Assembly: GCA_002221725.1 (NCBI GenBank)
Contig: NJFT01000161.1
Location: forward strand, 29,804 to 93,803
Length of the DNA stretch: 64,000 bases
Origin: Scedosporium boydii
Lineage: Eukaryota; Ascomycota; Sordariomycetes; Microascales; Microascaceae
Direction of reading: 5' to 3'
Shown here: positions 11,870 to 22,693 of the stretch, piece by piece
How positions within the stretch are numbered: the stretch's first letter is position 1
How the letters are laid out: every line of letters starts with the position of its first letter
Program-made: the position numbers and the translations under genes
Notes under the pieces: model-generated
What the model saw: only the letters and a program-made list of their open reading frames with translations
The model's database searches: none
What the model was told of the DNA's origin: nothing

Positions 11870-12888
11870 CCTCCCTAATCCTCTCTAGCCCAGACTAACC
11901 TCAGAAACGACGACGGGCCTTTTGCTCCTGCACACGTCGTCAGGTAAACAGCCTGCATGTGCCGAGTCCGGGAGATCGGTGGTTCCCGTCGGGACTGGGA
12001 ATCTCGTCCTGTTCCTTGACCCCAGCATCGCATCCCACGATCACTTGTCCTGCCCGGTCTCAACTGCGTTCTGAGCGGTGCCGAGTTCTCACCCGCTCAG
12101 CCCCGACGTTGGGATGCGCCACATGGTACCGTTTCCGACTTGTTCGCCCCCAAAAGAAGAGCTGGCGAGAGACGTCCTAGATCCAGGCTCTCGGCTGTGG
12201 GACGGCCCGGGGTAGCGCACGTGGGGCCAGATCTCCGTCGATATGGTGACAAAGGGTTGCTTTTGAATTTTACACACCGCTCAGCCCCTCTGTCATCGGC
12301 AGCATGGAGGCGGCGGCCGTGTATCAGCGGAGCGTAGATATTCCGGCCCGCTTGCGGACAAATACTAGTACACTTCACGGACTCGCTTGCACGGGCCCAG
12401 CACCACGCCAGCTCCGGCCGCCAGATCCGGCCGCGCCTCACTGCGGCCACTCGCCCACTCGCCAGTAGACTGCCCTCCTAACATCCACCGGCAGTAGTAA
12501 GAATTCGTTACCGGTTTTGATACTAGATGACCCGCTCGCATCATGGCCAAGGCTCGCAAAGCTTCCATGTCCGTCCTTTGTCCTCATTAGAAAAGTCCCT
12601 GTCTGCCTTGGTAATCGGCACACGATACACAAGGCTGATTCGACCGGAAGCTGCTGGTTACACAGCGTTTTTTGGGCCTTATTTGCGCCCGACTCGCTCC
12701 CAGAGCCCTAATAGACAGCCTGGCCGCCTTACTTTCTCCTACCCCCGCAGTATCCCAAACTGCTTCTCTTGATTCTTATGATAGAAAAAGAATCCTCGCT
12801 AGCGAAGTTTTCGTGAAGAGATCTCTATCTAGAGTCAACAGACGCTAGCGACTCAAGCGCATTCCCCATTGCGAACTCTCACTTCGCC

Positions 12889-15162
12889 ATGTCGAGCCCA
12901 CCAATCCAAGCCCAATGGGCCCTCAGCCAGACCGCCGGCTCGGCTGTCACTTTGTCCATGGGCATGCTGGGGGCCCTACATAGCGACAACGTGCAACCGC
13001 TCGCCTACCTAGCCTGCGAGAAGTTCGGCGCCACCCTCGCAATTAGCACAGATACAATGCGCAAGATCGAGGCCGCCGTGGTACCGCCGACGGTTCCAGT
13101 TGCCATCGCCTTCCTCCAGGCGCAAGTCGGCTTCTTCAGGGACGACTGTGCGACGCAACTCGGCACGTCCCACGCCGGCGTGCGCTTCCTAGCGCTAGCG
13201 GCGGCCCTTGTACCGACGTTACCGATTTTCGATGCGGCCCTAGCCGTCGAGATGATGCTAAGAGCTACGACCTCGGACCTTCGGATGCTGCCCTCCACGC
13301 GGCATCTCAAAGGTCTTTTGGAGAGCCTTGAGCCCCGGTGCCATCGGGCGGGATTCGCGAGAGACGTGTTAGGTTGGAAGCTACTCTTCCATCGAATTAT
13401 CGTACCCTCACTCAAGAGACGGGAAAGCGACCGGGACGGCGAACCAATTCCCGCCTATATTGGGAACGATCTTCTAAACAAGGGCCCGTCAGCTGAGACG
13501 GTTGATAGGCTAGTTGATGCGTTCCGACAGGTCGGGCGGGTCGGCGAGTCGACAGTTACCCGAGTGATTGTCCGTCTCTGTTGTGCTGTACCGTGGATTA
13601 CGGCCTTTACAAAATGGTGCTTAGGGGCGCCGCCGCGCATCCACTTCGATAGCCCAGATGAGGAGATCCTGCCGTCTAAATCGCCTGTTACCCTACTCAT
13701 ACCCAAATACCTCGAGGACATCGACTCCTCCAGAGACATGGAGGTCGCCATCTACTACGCCATCGGCCATCCTAGGCAGCTGCTGGCGCCCTCTTCGAAG
13801 GAATCCTGGATAGGAATGGTGCCAGTAGAATCATGTGGAGATTTGGTCCTGCAGGAGTTCAACTTTGAAACGGACTTCGAGCGCCGTATGCTCTACGAGG
13901 CGCTCGGTTGCGCCGTCCCAAAATGCCTCGAGCTTCTCCACTTGTCCACCCTCGTCCCAGAGAGTCTACAAAAGGAACCCTCAAAGTCCCTCTTCCCCCC
14001 CCACACAATGAAGATCGACATGTCCGTCGCCCACCACCGCCCCAGCCCGCTCCCGCGCGCCCGAAAGGTCGCCGCCGCCTGCGCGCGACTCTTCGGTCTA
14101 CCTCGGCCTCCCGCCTATGAGATACCCTCTACCTCCAGGCGGGTCGGCGACTACCCTCTGGTCAAGGACTACCTAGAAGCGCTGGGGTGTCGCTGCCCCT
14201 GTGTCGACTGCATGGGCACCCGGGGCGACCCTGACAGCGTCTGCCTACTCGATGACTTTTACTATAAACTGAGCCGGATCGTGGCAATAGTCCTCACCCT
14301 GTCTCTTTTCGACACCGTTTCCGCAGATTCGGATCCGTTACTGTTGAGCGTCGCCTCTCTCGCGAGCGGCAACCCCAACTGGCTGTCCATCACTGGTACG
14401 ATCCAGACGCTACTCGAGGACGACCGAGCCCAGACATTGAGTGTTGTGGAATTGCTCACGCGGGCACGGGTGCTAGTGGGCCATGACGGGGAAACCTCCA
14501 TTATGTCATCCGAGAAAGGCCAGGTTCTGTTCCACAGTCTATTCGCGACGGAGCGCATCGTGAAGGACGGCTATATGGCGTTCTTTTACCTCCCTGGGGT
14601 CATCAAGTACGACAATATCACGTACAGGAAAGCAAATAGCGTCCCCGAGTACCAGATGGCCACAGGAAGCGTGGAGGTGTTGTCGGTCGATATACCACCC
14701 GCCGTCGCCCCACACAACCTATTCGCGGACCTCGAGACCTGTTGGGAGGTTCGAAAAGTAAACGACGACTGCCTCGGGTGCACGCTGAAAGTCCGATCCA
14801 AGTCTGGCGCATTATCTTATGGCTATCTGAACCCCATGGACGTTCTTTTCAACTTGATGAGCGGGTTGTTTCTCGAATCGTGCCCCCACGACAGCCGGGC
14901 CTCCCTCGGCCAGCCGGACGAGTTCGCCACCTACCGCGGAATTTTCGACGACGACGGTGACACTTCCGGCTGTCAAACGTATATCGTGGCGGTGGACGGG
15001 GCAGAGGACCTTCGAATGGCAGCGGTCGGCCGCAGGGTACAGCGACTGCCGTCGTCGCTCCATCCGTTTCGGTCGCCGTTCTACGTGCTCCGAGGCGGTG
15101 CTTGCTTGGCCTGCTGCCTCAAGCTCTGTAGGATGGTTGGAATTCATCACCTGATCTTGTGA
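12889..15162 (+). CDS. conserved ascomycete protein of unknown function, intronless
   Basis: A single open frame of 757 residues with an ATG in good context (TTCGCCATGTCG). The N-terminal ~240 residues are hydrophobic and Ala/Leu-rich without a clear signal peptide: QTAGSAVTLSMGMLGALHS, LAISTDTMRKIEAAVVPPTV, and RHLKGLLESLEPRCHRAGF. Next comes an invariant-looking ITAFTKWCLGAPPRI segment (about 237-251). A Cys-rich patch GCRCPCVDCMG lies near residue 440 and may bind metal. From memory this architecture recurs as multicopy hypothetical proteins in filamentous ascomycetes; I know of no assigned function. No homing, transposase or NLR motif is present. The gene is isolated from others by more than 2 kb on both sides, lies beside a solo LTR, and is flanked by a short direct repeat, which fits an accessory, dispersed family. 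Confidence 0.75.
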   Translation: MSSPPIQAQWALSQTAGSAVTLSMGMLGALHSDNVQPLAYLACEKFGATLAISTDTMRKIEAAVVPPTVPVAIAFLQAQVGFFRDDCATQLGTSHAGVRFLALAAALVPTLPIFDAALAVEMMLRATTSDLRMLPSTRHLKGLLESLEPRCHRAGFARDVLGWKLLFHRIIVPSLKRRESDRDGEPIPAYIGNDLLNKGPSAETVDRLVDAFRQVGRVGESTVTRVIVRLCCAVPWITAFTKWCLGAPPRIHFDSPDEEILPSKSPVTLLIPKYLEDIDSSRDMEVAIYYAIGHPRQLLAPSSKESWIGMVPVESCGDLVLQEFNFETDFERRMLYEALGCAVPKCLELLHLSTLVPESLQKEPSKSLFPPHTMKIDMSVAHHRPSPLPRARKVAAACARLFGLPRPPAYEIPSTSRRVGDYPLVKDYLEALGCRCPCVDCMGTRGDPDSVCLLDDFYYKLSRIVAIVLTLSLFDTVSADSDPLLLSVASLASGNPNWLSITGTIQTLLEDDRAQTLSVVELLTRARVLVGHDGETSIMSSEKGQVLFHSLFATERIVKDGYMAFFYLPGVIKYDNITYRKANSVPEYQMATGSVEVLSVDIPPAVAPHNLFADLETCWEVRKVNDDCLGCTLKVRSKSGALSYGYLNPMDVLFNLMSGLFLESCPHDSRASLGQPDEFATYRGIFDDDGDTSGCQTYIVAVDGAEDLRMAAVGRRVQRLPSSLHPFRSPFYVLRGGACLACCLKLCRMVGIHHLIL

Positions 15163-16292
15163 GAAAAGTGCAAGCTGCCAGAACAAACAATTAGGCTAGG
15201 CCTGTCCTTTCTCAGGTTCGCTTATTACTTTGATATATTTAGGAGCTCGCGCCAAAAATCAAGACAAGCCTCCCCTAATGGAGACCGAGTCTAGGTTCTG
15301 CGCGTCTTTCGGTTTTCTCCGAACCACGATAGATAGGACGGCTCCCCTCTCTCTCTGTTTATCGTAGCAGGGACTTAATTGGAATAGCGGGATCTCTGGA
15401 TGGAGCGTGACGGAGTAGGGCCGTTTTCCGGCAGCGCGGAGGAGGCTCGGCTGACCCACCAGGGGCGACGGTGTCAGCCAGTGTCTTCGGGTCCGGAATG
15501 GTAATGCTTGTCTGTCCGCATGGTATTCGGATCTGAGCTCAGAGCGAGCGCCGATTAACGCCCGTAGGTATATGGGGAAAGGATGCGAGCGGATACGTGT
15601 AATATCAGGCGAACACTCGAGATGTTTGCCCAAGATCAACTACTACTACCGAATTCCACCTATATATGAGTATTAATAGCTTACGATCTATGTAACTACT
15701 CTATCCCTTTCAAGTTTAGCGAATACTTCGCGATTCTACTATATTTTTCCGAGACAGATATCACGATAACACCTGCCAGCGGCGACCCGCTATACACCGA
15801 CACCTCGCAGGTTCACTTATGTGTCTGCCCGTCTTCCTACCCTGACGCCCTAACACCCAGCTCTTGCATTTGCTCCTCCATGCAATCAAATGTTCACTTG
15901 AGCGACTAAAGAGATAACTTTAAGGTCAGAAGGTCAACAAGACTTGGCTGATAGAATCGATGATACTCATAGCGTGCATATTGCGGATGTTGATGCCTGT
16001 CACACGCGTTGCTAGGGTCAGACAGCAGCCTAAGCCAATCACCGACTGTCTTAGATCCCGTCCCTTGATTACATAAAGGGAAACAATTTTCTAAACTAGG
16101 TTATATCCTTTTCTATGTTCGATGCTTGTTGGGCCCAAGCTTGGAGTGAGAAGTTGGGATGAGGTCTTGGGAAGTAACTGAGGCGATGAACTCGGAAGGG
16201 CTTTCGGGGTAATTTCGCGTGGTACTTGTTAAGATAAACCCCCAATCGAGACGTTGCGTCTGTTAAATTTTTATTCTTCAGTTGATGGTTGA
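15163..16292. other. intergenic region with AT-rich patch and repeat copy
   Basis: No gene is recognised. An AT-rich patch at about 15640-15775 ends in ATCACGATAACA; its complement begins TGTTATCGTGATATC, reminiscent of an LTR end, but no partner end was found. The right copy of the 38-bp repeat lies at 16089-16126. Confidence 0.45.
16089..16126 (+). repeat. 38-bp direct repeat, right copy
   Basis: Same orientation as the copy at 11832-11869, with four mismatches confined to the 3' third. It lies about 170 bp before the putative solo LTR. Confidence 0.8.
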
Positions 16293-16675
16293 TGTCACGA
16301 CCTGGCCGTGATTTGGGCCGCCCCAGAGCGGTGAGGCACGGCAGGATCCTACGGAGTCACGTGAGCGCTTCTTGGCAGTGCGACGAGGCGGACGAACAAG
16401 GTGCGACCGCCCGCACTCCAGAAAGGCGACCGACCGGCCGAGAATAAAGCGACCGGGCGGTCGACGAAGAAGCGATTCTGGGCTGAAGAGGGATGGAAGG
16501 AATGTCTATATAAAGCTACGATGGCGCCCTGTATCTAGTATGTTCTTCCAGACTCTTCAGTAGTCAATGCAAGTAACAACTACGACCTACACTTGTATAC
16601 GCGCTTCTACATATATCATTGTGAATACTGCCCGACTGCCTCGTTTACACATAACAGGCCCCTACGACCCTGACA
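16293..16675 (+). mobile_element. putative solo LTR (Ty3/gypsy-like), 383 bp
   Basis: The segment begins TGTCACGACC and ends ACGACCCTGACA, giving the 5-bp inverted ends TGTCA/TGACA typical of retrotransposon LTRs. Inside is a TATA box, TCTATATAAAGC (16505-16516), placed as in LTR promoters. No primer-binding site, gag or pol sequence follows, so it would be a solo LTR left by recombination. I do not see a target-site duplication: the flanks are GTTGA and CCAGC. Either the flanks have rearranged or the boundaries differ. The assignment to gypsy rests only on the style of the ends. Confidence 0.55.
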
Positions 16676-17350
16676 CCAGCCGTACCCACTTGATATCCTG
16701 TTGATCAATCGGTTCCCCAGTGTTAGGACCGTAACATTTTAGATCTTGGAGGGGTTAAGATAGTTAGTATTACTAGATGTGAAGTGGGGTTTTGGGGGCT
16801 TTATGATGGGAAATATAGAATGGCTGCTAAGGTAGCGGAATACTGATTACCTAGGTTGTAAGTAGCACTAAGCTTAGCCAGATAGATTGCTGCCTCTCGG
16901 GAACTTGGCAAACTGAGACGATCGTCCTCCGCCGACATGCCATCCAATTTTTCAACCTCCCGTCTCAACCGACGCCTGGTCCAAACTTGGGTTTCCATAA
17001 TGCAAAATAAGAATTGTCCTCTCGGGAATATAACCAACACATCTATACTAAACATGTAGTAGTGCGGCGCTGGAGACGCTCGTGCCCTACTGTGAGCCAG
17101 AGAGTCGAAGCCTACACCGGGGATGGACGTTTAGACCTACATCGCAAACTAGGACCATTCATCTCCAAAATACCATCGCCAACAGGGCATCATAACCACA
17201 ATGGCGAGATTTACAGCGTTTGGTAAGGTAATGGCTTGGGGGTATTTATATACCGGCGGTATATCGGTCGTATCCGCCGTGTTTACTGTCCGCTCTTAAC
17301 ATGGACGAGTATTCCGACGCGGCTCACCGACGCCCTCTCCAATCAGTAAC
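16676..17350. other. intergenic region between LTR and transporter
   Basis: No gene is recognised. A TATTTATATACC element at about 17243-17254 precedes the transporter start by about 100 bp and could be its TATA region. Confidence 0.4.
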
Positions 17351-18515
17351 ATGGCCGTGCCGCTTGAGGTTGACAATGACAAAAAGTAAGAATCTTGCTT
17401 TGGTGGAACCGACACGAATGCTACTAACACTCACGGTCGCAAGACGTCTGGAGCTCCAGGATGAGGAGCCGGCCATCGGTTCGCTGTCCTCCGCCTCGGG
17501 AGGACGCGAGCCCGCGGAATCCGAGAAGCGCACCCTGAGGCGGGTGAGCGACTCCATCCCGAAAGTGGCTTACATTGTTGCCGTCGTGGAGCTAATCCTC
17601 TCGGCAGTGGCCTTCGCTGTATTTGCATGGGGCCGCAGATACTACGTGATTGAACCGCCCCGCGGCTCCGTCATCGTAAGCTGCTTCAAAGCCGTGGGCA
17701 TCACGATCACCAACCGCTCCCTCGACGCTCCCAAGCCTTCACGGCGGGCTGCCCAAGGCATCACCACCCCTGTCCCCTGGGATGACAAATTCGTCGATGA
17801 GGTCAAGCAGACGCTCAACGCCTGCAAACTGTTCGCTTTTTATCCCGTCATCTGGATCTGCTTCTCGCAGCTATCATCGAACCTCGTCTCGCAGGCGGGC
17901 CAGATGAAACGCGGGAGTGTCCTCAACGACTTTATGCGGAGTCTGGAGACTGTTACTATTTTGTTGTTCCTACCCATCATTGATCGGATTATCTTTCCCG
18001 TCCTGCGGCGCCATGGTATCATTCTCCGTCCCATCAAACGCATCACCATCGGCTTCGCCTCCATCGGGCTCGGCGTCGCGTACGCCGCCATCGTTCAGCG
18101 CCTCATCTACAACGCCGGCCCATGCTACAATAAACCCCTCGCGTGTCCGGCGGCCAAGCAAGATGGCAAGATCATACCGAACGACGTCCACATTGCGGTG
18201 CAGACCCCGCTCTACGTCTTCTTCGGCCTCGCGTCGCTCTTCATCAACACGACGGGGCCCGAATACGCTTATACTCACTCGCCTCCTGGACTTAAAAGCT
18301 TCGTTCAGAGTCTTTATCTGCTGACGGTGGCTGTTGGTAGCGCCATTGCGATGTCTCTTGTTCCCGTTACTGGAGACCCTGACGTTCTGTGGATGTACAC
18401 GGGTGTAGCTGTGGCTGTATTCGTGATCGGCACGGCCATGTATATCCTGCTTCGACATTTGGACGCGGAGGAGGACAAGCTTTACGAGTCGAAAGATCAC
18501 CAGGCTGAATCATAA
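17351..18515 (+). CDS. POT/PTR2-family peptide transporter, internally deleted
   Basis: The preferred model has exons 17351-17385 and 17444-18515 (58-bp intron, donor GTAAGA, CTAAC branch, AAG acceptor), giving 368 residues starting MAVPLEVDND. The alternative is an unspliced 404-residue frame from 17301. Intact fungal PTR2 proton-coupled di/tripeptide importers have about 600 residues and 12 helices. Here the conserved start of helix 1 (RRVSDSIPKVAYIVAVVEL) runs straight into helix 6 sequence (ILSAVAFAVFAWGRRYYVI then EPPRGSVI), with no intron at the junction (about 17594). Roughly 170-200 residues are missing, including the ExxER proton-coupling motif and the PTR signature. Helices 7-12 look intact (FYPVIWICFSQLSSNLVSQA, SLFINTTGPEYAYTHSP, GLKSFVQSLYLLTVAVG). 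It is very likely non-functional as a transporter, although the frame is preserved. Confidence 0.8.
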
Positions 18516-18873
18516 TGGAGAGAGTGCTTGCTCTGTTAGTCGTCCGGGGATTTAGATGCGACTGGGTGCGTGATAGCCAACTCAGACTAATATGGATAGA
18601 ATGAGAAGTCAAGTGGGATTCCATATTATTACATTTCTTCAATCAGTGACAAATTACTCTCACCGATACTTGTAAGAAGACTTTCAACTCAGGAAGCAGT
18701 ACGTTTCCATATACTCAACCTCAGATTGAAACGCATTCGAGAGAACTGCACTTCTTGAGTCTCGGAGCAGTGTCATTGTTCATCAGATCTACTAATATCA
18801 TTAAGGCCCAAAAATACACCTCCCGAAGCTAAAAATACCAGACCCCATATCGCCATTGTAATGCTCTCTACAT
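18516..18873. other. convergent 3' intergenic region
   Basis: This lies between the stop codons of the truncated transporter (plus) and DPB2 (minus). It should hold both 3' UTRs and polyadenylation sites. I see nothing else in it. Confidence 0.5.
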
Positions 18874-21280
18874 TCAGAACGCACTCTCCCGTACCTGACC
18901 CAACGACCCAATCTTGTACTCAATCCACCTCGCAACACTCCTCCGATCCGGCAACAATATACTCCCCGGATTCATGACATGACACCTCCCATACGTAACA
19001 CAAAACGCCGGCGCCGTATTATCCATCAGAACCAAAGCCGACGGCAACGGGTATAGATGCAGCGCCCACGAGTAGTCCCAGTGCACGGGCCGAATATTCG
19101 GCTGGAAGGGCGAGAGGTATCCCTGGTCGAGGACCGTCTTGACGAGCCTCTGCGCGGTGCGAAGGCTCGCCGCAGCAACCCGTTCCTTTTCCGACTGGCC
19201 GGCGGCGCCGTCACCTTCCATGGATGCATCTCCCTCGCCGTCGGTTTGCGTCATGGGGACGTCTTCGCCATCGTCGTCCGTGGAAGCAGCATCCCTAGCT
19301 CCGCCGACGACGACGGCGTTGCGCTGTAGCCTCCCGAGCATGTCATCTCTGAAGAGGGCGATTTCGTGGTTCGGCCCGAAGAGGCTGAGACGGCTGGGGT
19401 TGGAGGCCCATATTGCTTCGGGACTCGCTTTGGTCTGGTCGTTGCTCGCTGCTGAAGTGAATAGTCGACGGATCCGCGAGGTGAAGATATCCGGGATCGG
19501 TTTTCTAGGCAGAGGTGAAGAGGCCCCCGTAGTACCTGCGGAGATCCAGGCGTCGTTATCTCCCGGAACGAAGACGAACGTTGAGTTTTTGACAAGTGCG
19601 GGGAATTCGGCTAGAACGGTTCCCAGCTCGTCAAAATACTCCTTGTACTCTACGCTGCCCCCACCGCGACTCCTGGCCATGATGGGGTGCTGGACGAAGT
19701 TGCCCATCAGGATGAACGTCAGGGGTGCGGCTGCCTGGTCCTCGGCAGCGTAGATTGACAGTATCTTCCGCAGGGCCGGCAGTGTGCGAGGGTTATCCAG
19801 GTTAAGTTCACCAAGAATGACGAGCCGTGAGCGATCGGCCGCTTCTTCGGCAGTAAGTCGTCGGAGAAGACGCTCCTCGACACGCCTCATCTTCTGTCCC
19901 ACCGCGCGCTCGCTCCCCAAACCCAAGAAGTCGATCCATCCGAATCCGCCACCAATGGATTGGTCCTGCGCCCCATCGGCACCCGTCATACCTAACGAAG
20001 TTGCTCGAGTTTCGCATGATAGATGTCCAATGAACGACGCGATGAACTTCCCGCCAAGCACACCACCCACACCGCGCGTCCCGCCGAGGCCCTTGCCAAT
20101 CTCCTCATCCTCTTCCTCATAGATACCATCGACCAAGACAATCATACTGGGTGTAAACCAAGCCGAGTTCTCGGGATAATCCACAGCGCGCGACAAGTCC
20201 AACGTTATCGTCCCCGTCAAATCGCTGATGGCTAGCTCGCCTGCCGGCAGGATGACGAGCATGCCCAGGAGCATCTGCTGCGTGCCGTGGCGACCCAGCA
20301 TGTTTGCTATTTGTGTGATTTTGAGAGCTTGGCCGGCTCCGGGTGTTCGTCGCTTGTTGGCGGTGCGGGAGGTGGTTACGGCGGATGTGTGGAAGGATTC
20401 GTGGCGGAGGAGGCGTTGGTGGATGACGTTGAAGCGGTTCTTGAAGGCGAGGGTTTTTCGGGGGGCCGAGGGCATGATGGAGGGTTTGCATGTTTCTCTG
20501 TGGGAGTGGGTTGAGGTTAGAAGCTAGAGGAAAAGATGGGACAGGGGAAGTTGGGATCCGCGTATACCTTTCAAAGTGTTTCTTGTCGGCGTTGTAGACG
20601 AGTCGAGGCTGTTCGTACGCATTAATAGCTTTAACCCATTTCCGCACATCGTTCAAGGATTCATCGTCAATCTCGTCATCCACCCCCAGGTTCGACACAC
20701 CAAGGCTAGCCTGGCTATCTCCCCTTGTCAAGGCCCGACTTGGCGGCAATCCCATCCGTACGTTCGCCAAATCAGAATCCTGGCTCGAGTCCAGCATCAA
20801 ACTATTCTGCCGACTCAGACCCCTTCCGCCAGATATGATTTTCCCACCACTCATACTCGCCTCCAGGGTCGTCAGGATCTCCTTCAACTCCGCACTCGCC
20901 CCATCGACAATAACACCACCATTCCGACTCTTCCAACTCCGCGCCACCTCTTCGAGGACTTTCTCTGCGAGGCCCTCCTCCCGCCATCCCGATCCACAGT
21001 GACGACCTATAAAGGCCGCGAGTTCTGCTAAACTCGAGGAGTTGAGGGTGAGACTGTGCTTCTTCGTGAAGGTTCGGAAGGCCAAAGGTCGGAGCGTCGC
21101 GGGGGGGAGGACTATGGGTAGGACCGCATGTCTCGCTGCTGTGGGGGCGCCGGAGGGTGTAGCGGAGAAGGACTTGAGAGGGTGCGCTGGGGTTGCGAAG
21201 GCGGGCGAGGAGGAGGGGATGTCAGAGGAGGGAGGGTTGGCGCGCTTGGCGGGGGTTTCTTTGGTGATGAATTTGTGCAT
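18874..21280 (-). CDS. DPB2: DNA polymerase epsilon subunit B
   Basis: Two exons, 21280-20568 and 20497-18874, with a 70-bp intron (donor GTATAC, acceptor CACAG, phase 2), give 778 residues. This is the essential non-catalytic second subunit of the leading-strand replicase, which links Pol2 to the CMG helicase. The N-terminal part is fungal-type with long disordered Ser/Pro segments. An OB-fold follows (QIANMLGRHGTQQMLLGML, DLTGTITLDLS). The C-terminal half is the calcineurin-like phosphoesterase fold that is catalytically dead in B subunits (LVILGELNLDNPRT, FILMGNFVQHP, FVFVPGDNDAW, LFGPNHEI). The C-terminus has HPLY-type SWALHLYPLPSALVLMDN and CHVMNPGSI. Splicing restores HFERETCKPS running into the conserved FKNRFNVIHQRLL. 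The gene is divergent from the mitochondrial protein gene, with a 373-bp shared upstream region. Confidence 0.92.
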
Positions 21281-21653
21281 GGCGGTTTGTGTGGTGGGTT
21301 GTGTATACTATAACATTTTTGTATTTAGTCTGGAAGAAAAGAAAACTAAGACTCGAAGTTGGCGTAGTCAATTGGCAGCAGCGGGAATGTGACGAGTGTT
21401 GATGTCCTGGTTCTGGGGTGGGATGCGATATCAATTTCAATGTCGCTGTTAAGCTCGAGACGCGTCTGGATTTCTGGTCGCGTAAAGAGCCTGGCTGCGG
21501 GTCATTTCTCCAGCCGCTGCCAGCTGTACAGAATCCGCCAAGTTTTTATGACTTCAGCTGCCAATTTTCGGAGCTCTCCCGATCCAGGAATCTGGTTTCT
21601 CGAGCAGTAAACCGACAATTGGATACGCTCCTGGAATCCGACTTGTCTTTACA
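21281..21653. promoter_or_regulatory. shared divergent promoter region
   Basis: This 373-bp interval separates the start codons of DPB2 (minus) and the mitochondrial protein gene (plus), so it must contain both promoters and 5' UTRs. No specific binding site is proposed. Confidence 0.5.
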
Positions 21654-22530
21654 ATGTCTCGAGTTCTCATACGGACAGGCATCCATTCCGCTAGGTTGTG
21701 CGCCAGCCAACCGGTGCGAAATAGCTTCCTCCGGCTCATTTCTACACTATCATCAAACCCCAAGATCGTAAGTTAAGCTCCGAGCTTCTTCTCCGACCTA
21801 GCAATCCTCATAGAAAACAGCAAATACTAATATATCCACGCACAGAAAGTATTCAAAGACCTCCCAGCTCCCAGCGTAAACCTCCTCACCTACCTCGACA
21901 CAACACCCCCCTCCCAAACCCTCGCCATCGGCCAAACGACCACCCTCCCCCCAACACCCCAATCCTTCCAAGAAAACCCCCGCTTCCTCTCCATCCTCAA
22001 CGAAGTCCTCATCGAAAACGCCCACAATGACCCAGACCTCATAAGCCAAGCCCGCGCCTTCGCCGGCCCCGGCGGCACCTCCTTCAGCCTCGGCGTCGCA
22101 GGGTTGTATCAAAACCAGCGGCGCAAGGCCAAGAAGCTGACGGGAGATGGTGGCGGCGGGGGCGCGAGCGCTCAGGGCGGTGCCGGCGGTGCGGGGAGGG
22201 GAGGACACGTTCATTTGAGTGATACGAGGAATCCGCCGGATTTTGGGAGGATTGCGTGGCCGGAGGATATTTTGGGGAGTGTGGAGGTTGATGCGAAGGG
22301 GGAGATTGTGGGAAGATTGGCGCCGAGTGGGACGTATCGGATTATAACGAATCAGGGAATGTGAGTACCGATTCTTTTCCTTCTTTCCATATCCCTCCCT
22401 TCCTTCTGGGTTTCCCTCTCGTATGTAAGAGATTATACTGACGGGATACAGCTTGGGGTTGAGCTCGTTCTTGACAGAAAAGTTGATTGCTAGGCTGAAG
22501 GAGGAAGAAAAGAAGGAGGAATCTAACTGA
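21654..22530 (+). CDS. conserved fungal mitochondrial protein, function unknown
   Basis: Three exons, 21654-21767, 21846-22360 and 22452-22530, with introns of 78 and 91 bp (donors GTAAGT and GTGAGT), encode 235 residues. The first exon is a classical mitochondrial presequence: Arg- and Ser-rich, without acids (MSRVLIRTGIHSARLCASQP). The body contains LAIGQTTTLPPTPQSFQENP, a Gly/Ala-rich linker (GGGGGASAQGGAGGAGRGG), and a conserved C-terminal module RNPPDFGRIAWPEDILGSVE, then PSGTYRI and GILGLSSFLTEKLIARLKEE. The last intron splits the Ile codon of GILGLSSF, and all phases agree. From memory this arrangement (TTTLPPTP, Gly-rich linker, DFGRIAWPEDI) is widespread in Pezizomycotina as an uncharacterised protein. 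No enzyme motif is visible. Convergent with the EFM3-like gene, 163 bp apart. Confidence 0.8.
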
Positions 22531-22693
22531 TTTGGATTCCCTTTTCCGATTTCTCTACCATGAAACGACCTACGATTTTGTATAATAACCATTGTAATTG
22601 CCAATCCATGTCAAAAGAGACAGTCCTGGTCCACTGTCTGTTCAGGTACGTTGTATTGGGTCTAGCCGGATAGCTCTAGATCAGGTTCTCTAC

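Larger units (their letters stand above)
10680..12888. other. long intergenic region with microsatellite
   Basis: No gene is recognised. The left end should carry the promoter and 5' exon of the zinc-finger regulator. The region contains a TTC/TCC microsatellite (11631-11683), a GTACGAAGTAC motif (11341-11351), and at 11832-11869 one copy of a 38-bp repeat that recurs downstream of the 757-aa gene. ORFs of 60-155 codons overlap the microsatellite or each other and look accidental. Confidence 0.5.

Noticed and set aside
17301..17350. Upstream in-frame ATG at 17301 as the PTR start
   Set aside because: The unspliced extension includes a segment with donor, CTAAC branch and AAG acceptor that looks intronic. 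ATG 17351 gives a more family-like N-terminus. It is kept only as an alternative.
21798..22604. 268-codon minus-strand ORF opposite the mitochondrial protein gene
   Set aside because: The plus strand has presequence, conserved module and three phase-consistent exons; the minus frame is low-complexity.
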